DNA of 6,051 nucleotides, taken from positions 1 through 6,051 of the forward strand of contig JAISRP010000132.1 of NCBI GenBank assembly GCA_031273585.1, in the 5' to 3' direction. The DNA comes from Synergistaceae bacterium (lineage in GTDB: Bacteria > Synergistota > Synergistia > Synergistales > Synergistaceae). Of this stretch, positions 1 to 4,614 are shown one piece after another. The translations under genes and the position numbers were made by a program. The notes below the pieces were generated by a model, which was not told the origin of the DNA, searched no databases, and saw nothing but the letters and a program-made list of their open reading frames with translations. Within the stretch, counting starts at the first letter, position 1, and each line of letters opens with the position of its first letter.

Positions 1-104
1 ATCCAGCTTCCTGATATTCTCCAGTAGCCTTTGCGCGTGTTAGCCCACTGCCACGCCTGATCCTCTGACACCTCAAGCCCTTTGAGTCTGGAAAACCTCG
101 TCAG
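1..104 (-). pseudogene. Group II intron reverse transcriptase/maturase, C-terminal remnant (5'-truncated)
   Basis: Translating the minus strand in the frame of the ATG at 326 gives, from about position 104 to the left edge, a peptide whose core reads RLKGLEVSEDQAWQWANTRK and continues GYWRISGSW. The pattern of a basic stretch, 'LG(V/I)..(x)AW.WAN(T/S)RKGYWRI..S' is the hallmark near the C-terminus of bacterial group II intron-encoded proteins, just after the maturase (X) domain. A full protein has several hundred residues upstream, including the RT domain with its YADD active site. None of that can be read in the bases to the right, and the GH57 cluster begins within 300 bp. The copy is therefore truncated at its 5' end and cannot be an active maturase. 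The intron's 3' RNA domains (V and VI), if they survive, would lie to the left, outside the window. Confidence 0.78.
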
Positions 105-326
105 CGAGTCACAGGTCAGACGAACTCGCACTATGGAAAAGTAGAGAAACGTCGACTTGACGGCTTCGTTGCATCCGCAGCGTGAGTGCATTGAGTACGC
201 CGAGCGAAAAGCGCCGCTCCACTGCACTGCTCTTCCCTCATCCTCCTCTGGCAGATAAGACTGCAGGCCCAGAGCGTCGCCGACCGGCAAGAAAAAGATG
301 ACAGCGGCGGCGAGTCGGGCAATCAT
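1..326 (-). CDS. Partial chimeric ORF: signal-peptide-like start running into group II intron maturase tail
   Basis: This minus-strand frame is open from the ATG at 326-324 to the left edge: 108 complete codons, no stop, C-terminus outside the window. Residues 1-18 look like a Sec signal peptide: MIAR, then a hydrophobic stretch (about residues 5-15), then GDA with small residues at -3 and -1, suggesting cleavage after Ala18. Residues 19-65 are acidic, then Ser/Cys-containing, and I recognise no family. From about residue 76 the frame matches the group II intron maturase C-terminal region (separate entry). A possible Shine-Dalgarno, GAGGAA, lies 9-10 nt upstream. It is transcribed divergently from the glycogen cluster. 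A cytoplasmic RNA-binding maturase should not carry a signal peptide, so the two halves probably come from different genes joined by deletion or insertion. Whether it is translated is unknown, and the in-frame join could be chance in G+C-rich DNA. Confidence 0.4.
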   Translation of the reverse strand, partial: MIARLAAAVIFFLPVGDALGLQSYLPEEDEGRAVQWSGAFRSAYSMHSRCGCNEAVKSTFLYFSIVRVRLTCDSLTRFSRLKGLEVSEDQAWQWANTRKGYWRISGSW

Positions 327-335
327 ATTTTTTTA

Positions 336-341
336 TTCCTC
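336..341 (-). promoter_or_regulatory. Possible Shine-Dalgarno for the divergent minus-strand ORF
   Basis: Read on the minus strand, positions 341-336 give GAGGAA, about 9-10 nt before the ATG at 326-324, separated by an A/T run. This is acceptable Shine-Dalgarno spacing and is the main reason for preferring this start over a downstream one. It is a weak site compared with the GGAGG sites of the + strand genes. Confidence 0.35.
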
Positions 342-347
342 GGTTTC

Positions 348-364
348 CTAAAATATAGTTTTAG
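348..364. promoter_or_regulatory. A+T-rich dyad in the divergent intergenic region, possible operator
   Basis: CTAAAATATAGTTTTAG is a perfect 6-bp inverted repeat (CTAAAA at 348-353, TTTTAG at 359-364) around a 5-nt centre. It lies just upstream of the TATAAT at 379-384, covering the place where the -35 region should be (about 356-361 for a 17-nt spacer), where no TTGACA-like hexamer is visible. A transcription factor bound here could control the glycogen operon, and possibly the divergent minus-strand unit too, whose upstream sequence it also occupies. It lacks a G+C stem, so an RNA terminator is unlikely. The operator role is inference. Confidence 0.35.
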
Positions 365-378
365 TCTGCGCGCTGATG

Positions 379-384
379 TATAAT
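379..384 (+). promoter_or_regulatory. Consensus -10 element (TATAAT) of the glycogen operon promoter
   Basis: A perfect TATAAT occurs in the A+T-rich gap ahead of the first + strand gene. It predicts transcription initiation near 390-392, just before the Shine-Dalgarno at 397-404, giving a leader of roughly 20 nt to the TTG at 410. No good -35 hexamer is present at 16-18 nt (the 17-nt position reads TAGTTT), so the promoter may depend on an activator or be weak. The element overlaps the ATG at 383-385, which argues against that codon being the translation start. Confidence 0.5.
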
Positions 385-396
385 GAAAAAAGTGAT

Positions 397-404
397 GGAG
401 GTGG
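397..404 (+). promoter_or_regulatory. Strong Shine-Dalgarno (GGAGGTGG) that decides the start of the GH57 gene
   Basis: GGAGGTGG lies 8 nt (counted from GGAGG) before an in-frame TTG at 410-412 and 17 nt before an in-frame ATG at 419-421. The upstream in-frame ATG at 383 has no purine-rich ribosome site before it and places this Shine-Dalgarno inside the coding region. Spacing favours the TTG; the ATG at 419 is the alternative. Confidence 0.6.
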
Positions 405-409
405 TTTTA

Positions 410-2800
410 TTGCAACAAATGCACGGCGTTTGTGTTCACGCCCATTTCTATCAGCCCCCGAGGGAGGATCCCTGGCTCGACGCGGTCATGAGGGATCCGA
501 CGGCCTCTCCGTACCACGACTGGAACGAGTGCGTGTACGAGCAGTGCTACAAGCCCAACATGGCGGCGCGGCTTCTCGGCTCCGGGGGACAGATAGTATA
601 TATAACGAACAACTACAGGCACATCAGCTTCAACGTGGGTCCTACGCTCCACAGCTGGATAGCGCGGCACGACCCGGCGCTCGCCTCGGGCATAGTTGAG
701 GCGGACCGGATCGCGGCGGACTCCTTCGGCGCTGGCGGGGCGATAGCTCAGGCCTACAACCACATGATACTCCCGCTCGCAGCCGAGAGGGACATCCGCA
801 CCCAGGTGATATGGGGCATCAGGGACTTCGAGTCACGCTTCGGCAGACGTCCGCGCGGGATGTGGCTGCCGGAGACGGCAGTCGATACGGCGTCCCTCGA
901 GGCGCTAGCCTCCTCCGGGATCGAGTTCACGATACTCGCCCCGCATCAGTGCGAGGCGGTCAAGGAGCCCGGCGGGACGTGGAGGGCGACGCCTGGCGGC
1001 AGCGGGCTCGACGTCACCAGGCCCTACGCGGCTACGCTCCCGTCCGGGGCGCGGATCACGATCGTGTTCTACTTCGGCAGCATAGCGCATGACATAGCAT
1101 TCGGCGGGCTGCTTTACAACGGGGACCGCTTCGCTGAATCCCTCCTGTCGAAGCTGCCGAACGACGCTGATCCGAGGCTGCTCGTGATAGCGACGGACGG
1201 TGAGACATACGGGCATCACCACCGCTACGGTGAGATGGCGCTCGCCCGGGCCGCGCAGATGCTGTCGAACTCGCCGGATGCCGTCATAACGAATATACCG
1301 TCGTTCCTGGACAGGTATCCAGCCGCGTGGGAGTGCCGCGTCGCGGATAACACCTCCTGGTCCTGCGCGCACGGCGTCGAACGCTGGCGTAGCGACTGCG
1401 GCTGCGAGACCGGCGGCCAGCCGGGATGGCATCAGAGGTGGCGCAAGCCGCTGAGGGACGCCCTCGACAAGGTCAGGGACAGGATTGACGAGATATACGA
1501 GCGCGAGATGAGCCGATACTGCGACTCGCCCTGGGAGCTGCGGGACGAGGCCATCGCAATGTACCTCATGAACTTCGGCGAGGACGCGGCCAAGTCCGAT
1601 GTGGCAAGGCGAAAGGGAGAATTTCTGAGGGACGCCTGCGGAGCATTGGCGGCCCCTGATCTCGAGAAGGTCCTCTCGCTGATGGAGGCGCAGAGGATGC
1701 GCATGTTCATGTACACGTCGTGCGGGTGGTTCTTCAACGACGTGTCCGGCATAGAGACTAGGCAGATAATGGCCTACGCCCTGAGGGCGACGGAGTACGT
1801 CTCATCCGTGACCGGCGTCTCGCTCGGGGAGGACTTCATGAACGACCTGAAGCTGGCTCAGGGCAACACGGTCGATATGCCGACCGGGTACGACGTCATG
1901 ACCCGCACCGTGATACCGTGGAAACGCTCGATCAGGGACATCGCGGCCTCGATGGCCCTTCTGTCGAGGGAGAGGTCCTATTACACGTTCAGGGCAAGGA
2001 CCGAGCCGAGGCAATTTCCGTCCGGGGACTTCAACCTCTGCGTCACGAACATGGAGGTCTCGGACATAAGGACGCTCGAGAGCTGGAGCGGAGCTGCCGC
2101 CGTGATCTCGACAGGGGGCCTCGACGACGTATGCCGGCTCACGGAAAAATCCCCCCCCGACCAGAAGGAGATATGGCGAAATTTTTACGAGGGAGATATC
2201 ATGTCCATATCGAGATTTTTGGAGAAGACCTTCGAGCACGGGGCATGGCACTTCAGCGACCTGTCGGCGAACGACAGGGACGGAGTGGCGTCCCTGCGCA
2301 CGAAGTCGGCCGAGCGCGAGCACCTCGAGCTGGCGGAGGGGCTGCTAGCGGACAACCAGAGGCTTCTCGTGCAGCTTCGCACGATGAGGGTGGCGCTGTC
2401 CCCATTCCTGAAGGCGGCCGCCGACTTCGTGTACAGGCAGAGGCTGAAATCCGTCATCGACGACGCGGACGACGTTCTGAGCCTGCTCGAGCCGGGCTCG
2501 AAACTGAGGGTGCTGATCGAGGACGCGCACGGCATCGGAATTTTTCCCGACGTGTCCGTCCTGGCGCCCGTCATGGAGCGCGCGTTTCATGATAAACTTC
2601 AGGCGTCCGTAGGAAAGAACGACGAGGACTGCTGCTCCGAGATACTCTCCCTGTGGAAGATGGCGGTCGACATGGGGATAAACATAGACAAGTGGACTCT
2701 TCAGAACAGAATATGGGACATACTGGGCGGGTACAAGTCGGATCCACCGGAGAGCGTGATCGAGTTGACAAATATGCTCGGCTTTGCCACTCCGAATTGA
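410..2800 (+). CDS. Glycoside hydrolase family 57 protein with C-terminal DUF3536 domain
   Basis: This predicted cytoplasmic alpha-glucan-acting enzyme has 796 residues from the TTG at 410; the same frame also offers ATGs at 383 (805 aa) and 419. The N-terminal GH57 catalytic domain spans about residues 8-380. Region 1 is HAHFYQPP (10-17). WLPE (152-155) carries the presumed nucleophile Glu155. TDGETYGHHH (262-271) carries the presumed acid/base Asp263. SWSCAHGVERW (316-326), followed by DCGC (329-332), is the signature I associate with the DUF3536-linked subgroup. The C-terminal half, including GWFFNDVSG (439-447) and a charged helical tail, is the DUF3536 region. There is no signal peptide. 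GH57 includes amylases, 4-alpha-glucanotransferases, branching enzymes and amylopullulanases, but I know of no firm specificity for this subgroup. Position ahead of glgP and glgA suggests trimming, debranching or branching of glycogen. Family assignment is confident; activity is inference. Confidence 0.9.
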   Translation: MQQMHGVCVHAHFYQPPREDPWLDAVMRDPTASPYHDWNECVYEQCYKPNMAARLLGSGGQIVYITNNYRHISFNVGPTLHSWIARHDPALASGIVEADRIAADSFGAGGAIAQAYNHMILPLAAERDIRTQVIWGIRDFESRFGRRPRGMWLPETAVDTASLEALASSGIEFTILAPHQCEAVKEPGGTWRATPGGSGLDVTRPYAATLPSGARITIVFYFGSIAHDIAFGGLLYNGDRFAESLLSKLPNDADPRLLVIATDGETYGHHHRYGEMALARAAQMLSNSPDAVITNIPSFLDRYPAAWECRVADNTSWSCAHGVERWRSDCGCETGGQPGWHQRWRKPLRDALDKVRDRIDEIYEREMSRYCDSPWELRDEAIAMYLMNFGEDAAKSDVARRKGEFLRDACGALAAPDLEKVLSLMEAQRMRMFMYTSCGWFFNDVSGIETRQIMAYALRATEYVSSVTGVSLGEDFMNDLKLAQGNTVDMPTGYDVMTRTVIPWKRSIRDIAASMALLSRERSYYTFRARTEPRQFPSGDFNLCVTNMEVSDIRTLESWSGAAAVISTGGLDDVCRLTEKSPPDQKEIWRNFYEGDIMSISRFLEKTFEHGAWHFSDLSANDRDGVASLRTKSAEREHLELAEGLLADNQRLLVQLRTMRVALSPFLKAAADFVYRQRLKSVIDDADDVLSLLEPGSKLRVLIEDAHGIGIFPDVSVLAPVMERAFHDKLQASVGKNDEDCCSEILSLWKMAVDMGINIDKWTLQNRIWDILGGYKSDPPESVIELTNMLGFATPN
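2151..2158 (+). repeat. Homopolymer C8 tract inside the GH57/DUF3536 coding region
   Basis: Eight consecutive C residues follow AAAAAT and encode part of Lys-Ser-Pro-Pro-Asp in the DUF3536 half. Runs of this length can slip during replication or cause sequencing indels. The frame continues correctly across it to the stop at 2798-2800, so the sequence as given is intact here. No phase-variable function is shown. Confidence 0.5.
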
Positions 2801-2854
2801 CGGTAAAGGGTATAAAATATTGCGGCAGATGAAGCGCACAAAAAATAAGGATTT

Positions 2855-2860
2855 GGAGGT
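2855..2860 (+). promoter_or_regulatory. Shine-Dalgarno of glgP
   Basis: GGAGGT ends 6 nt before the ATG at 2867 and fixes that start. The 66-nt gap from the GH57 stop (2801-2866) is A+T-rich, with a TATAAA-like run at 2811, but holds no terminator hairpin and no convincing -35/-10 pair, so read-through from the upstream gene is expected. Confidence 0.75.
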
Positions 2861-2866
2861 CTCAAC

Positions 2867-4603
2867 ATGGCATTGATCACGTACGGCGAAAATATCAGCT
2901 CCTCCCTGCTCTCGACGTTCGAGCGCAACCCGATTTTCAGGAATGTCGCGTACTTCTCGCTGGAGATAGGCATCTCGCACGATCTTCCGACCTACTCGGG
3001 CGGACTTGGAATACTCGCCGGGGACATTCTGAAGAGCGCCGCGGATCTGGGCGTTCCGATGGTGGCCGTCACCCTGCTCTACCGCAAGGGCTACTTCCGG
3101 CAGGAGCTGACCCCCGAGGGGCAGCAGGTGGAGCGTCCGGTCGAGTGGGAGCCGGAGAAGCTCATGAACAAGCTCGACAACAGGGTCACGATAGTCCTCG
3201 AGGGGCGCACCGTACAGGTCAGGGCGTGGGGGTACACCTACATGGGGCACTCCGGATACCCCCTTCCGATATACTTCCTCGACACCGACATAGACGCCAA
3301 CGCCCCGAGCGACAGGAGCCTCACCTGGGAGCTGTACGGCGGGGATAACCGCTACCGCCTCTGCCAGGAGATGATACTCGGCATCGCCGGTCTGCGGCTG
3401 CTCCGGGACCTCGGATACAACAACATTCAGACGTTCCACCTGAACGAAGGTCACGCGGGCTTCATATCCCTTGAGCTGACCCGCGAGCTCGGGTACGAGG
3501 ACTTCGACAAGGTCAGGGACGACGTCATATTCACAACCCACACCCCGGTCGCGGCGGGACACGACTACTTCCCCTACGACCTGATCACGACGGTCATCGA
3601 CGAGAGCAACACGAGCACGCTCCGCAGGATGCTCGGGGGGAGCGGCGTCTCCATGACGGACCTCGGGCTCAAGTTCAGCAGGTACGTCAACGCCGTCTCC
3701 AAGAAGCACGCAGATGTCAGCAGGAAGATGTTCGGCACGGATAACGTGGACTTCATAACGAACGGGGTGCACTCGACGACCTGGACGTGCCCCGGCTTTG
3801 CCCGACTGTACGACAGGTTCATCCCCGCCTGGAGGAACGACCCGAGCCGCCTCATACAGGCGTTTCAGCTTCCTGAGGAGGACATCTGGAAGGCCCATCA
3901 GGCGGCCAAGATGCGCCTGTTTGCCCGCGTACTGGAGGAGACTGGCGTCGAGTTCGACGCCGACATCCTGACGATAGGGTTCGCGCGCAGGGCCGCCACC
4001 TACAAGAGGGCCGACCTGCTCTTCACCGACGTGAAGAGGCTGCTCGACGTGGGCTCCGGACAGGTCCAGTTCATATTTGCCGGCAAGGCTCACCCTCACG
4101 ACATCCCAGCGAAGGGTATCATAAAGCGAATAATCGACCTGTCGAAGGAGATCGGAGAGGTCCTGCCCATAGTGTTCCTCGAGAACTACAACATGGAGCT
4201 GGCTCAGGTTCTGACGGCGGGCGTGGACGTCTGGCTCAACACCCCCATCCGCCCGAGGGAGGCGTCCGGCACGAGCGGGATGAAGTGCGTTCACAACGGG
4301 GTCATTAACTTCTCGGTCCTGGACGGCTGGTGGATAGAGGGCTGGATAGAGGATACGACGGGCTGGTCAATAGGCCCGATATCCCAGGAGGCGGAGCTGA
4401 TAGAGTACGACGAGACTCAGGACGCCATAGATCTTTACAACAAGCTGGAGGACAAGGTCATCCCCACTTATTACAACGACAGAAAGAAGTGGATTTGGAT
4501 GATGAAGAGCACGATAGCGTTGAACGCGAGCTACTTCAACACGCACAGGGTTGTCAAGGAGTACTGCGAGAAGGCCTACGGAACGATTTTCCGCGGCCAC
4601 TAG
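2867..4603 (+). CDS. glgP: Alpha-glucan (glycogen/starch) phosphorylase, short form, GT35
   Basis: This enzyme removes glucose from non-reducing alpha-1,4 ends of glycogen or maltodextrin with inorganic phosphate, releasing glucose-1-phosphate in the cytoplasm. It has 578 residues. YSGGLGILAGD (43-53) is the N-lobe glycine-rich active-site loop. HLNEGHAGF (191-199) and TTHTPVAAGHD (223-233) are conserved in this phosphorylase subgroup. ARRAATYKR (373-381) aligns with the muscle enzyme's VKRIHEYKR, supplying Arg375 and Lys380 for phosphate binding. EASGTSGMK (465-473) holds the PLP-binding Lys473. Classical phosphorylases are about 800-850 residues. This one starts almost directly at the catalytic N-lobe, lacks the N-terminal DUF3417 domain of the longer relatives, and lacks the segment that carries phosphorylation and AMP control in animal enzymes. 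It starts at an ATG with a good GGAGGT and is followed 11 nt later by glgA. All key residues are present, so it should be active. Confidence 0.95.
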   Translation: MALITYGENISSSLLSTFERNPIFRNVAYFSLEIGISHDLPTYSGGLGILAGDILKSAADLGVPMVAVTLLYRKGYFRQELTPEGQQVERPVEWEPEKLMNKLDNRVTIVLEGRTVQVRAWGYTYMGHSGYPLPIYFLDTDIDANAPSDRSLTWELYGGDNRYRLCQEMILGIAGLRLLRDLGYNNIQTFHLNEGHAGFISLELTRELGYEDFDKVRDDVIFTTHTPVAAGHDYFPYDLITTVIDESNTSTLRRMLGGSGVSMTDLGLKFSRYVNAVSKKHADVSRKMFGTDNVDFITNGVHSTTWTCPGFARLYDRFIPAWRNDPSRLIQAFQLPEEDIWKAHQAAKMRLFARVLEETGVEFDADILTIGFARRAATYKRADLLFTDVKRLLDVGSGQVQFIFAGKAHPHDIPAKGIIKRIIDLSKEIGEVLPIVFLENYNMELAQVLTAGVDVWLNTPIRPREASGTSGMKCVHNGVINFSVLDGWWIEGWIEDTTGWSIGPISQEAELIEYDETQDAIDLYNKLEDKVIPTYYNDRKKWIWMMKSTIALNASYFNTHRVVKEYCEKAYGTIFRGH

Positions 4604-4614
4604 GGTTGTGTGTA

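Noticed and set aside
131..322. 63-codon minus-strand frame in a different phase from the chimeric ORF
   Set aside because: No family features. The neighbouring phase gives the signal-peptide-like start and the maturase match, so this one is the less likely reading.
466..498. 8-bp inverted repeat GGATCCCT/AGGGATCC in the early GH57 coding region
   Set aside because: It lies within conserved coding sequence with a 17-nt loop and no T-run; chance is the simplest explanation, though an early mRNA hairpin is possible.
376..699. 107-codon + strand frame starting at the ATG at 376
   Set aside because: It overlaps the GH57 frame, which has the HFYQPP family motif, and its product is low-complexity Arg/Gly/Ala sequence.
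905..1432. 175-codon minus-strand open frame inside the GH57 catalytic domain
   Set aside because: A shadow of the coding strand, covering the conserved catalytic motifs in antisense, with no independent evidence.
1918..2592. 224-codon + strand open frame in another phase inside the GH57 gene
   Set aside because: Arg/Gly/Ala-rich composition typical of an out-of-phase reading; the main frame carries the conserved DUF3536 sequence throughout.
2765..2825. Internal promoter for glgP from TTGACA (2765), TTGCCA (2784) or TTGACG (2797) with TATAAA (2811)
   Set aside because: The spacings to any -10-like hexamer do not fit: 21 nt from TTGCCA and 8 nt from TTGACG to TATAAA, and TTGACA has no -10 at about 17 nt. 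A weak promoter cannot be excluded.
2345..4294. Very long minus-strand open frame (649 codons) antisense to the 3' part of the GH57 gene and most of glgP
   Set aside because: The opposite strand is unambiguously conserved enzyme sequence. The antisense product is Arg/Val/Glu/Pro-rich with no recognisable motif, as expected from G+C-biased codons read backwards, and no ribosome site is evident.
4604..4614. Terminator or promoter between glgP and glgA
   Set aside because: The gap is only 11 nt, with no hairpin or promoter elements.
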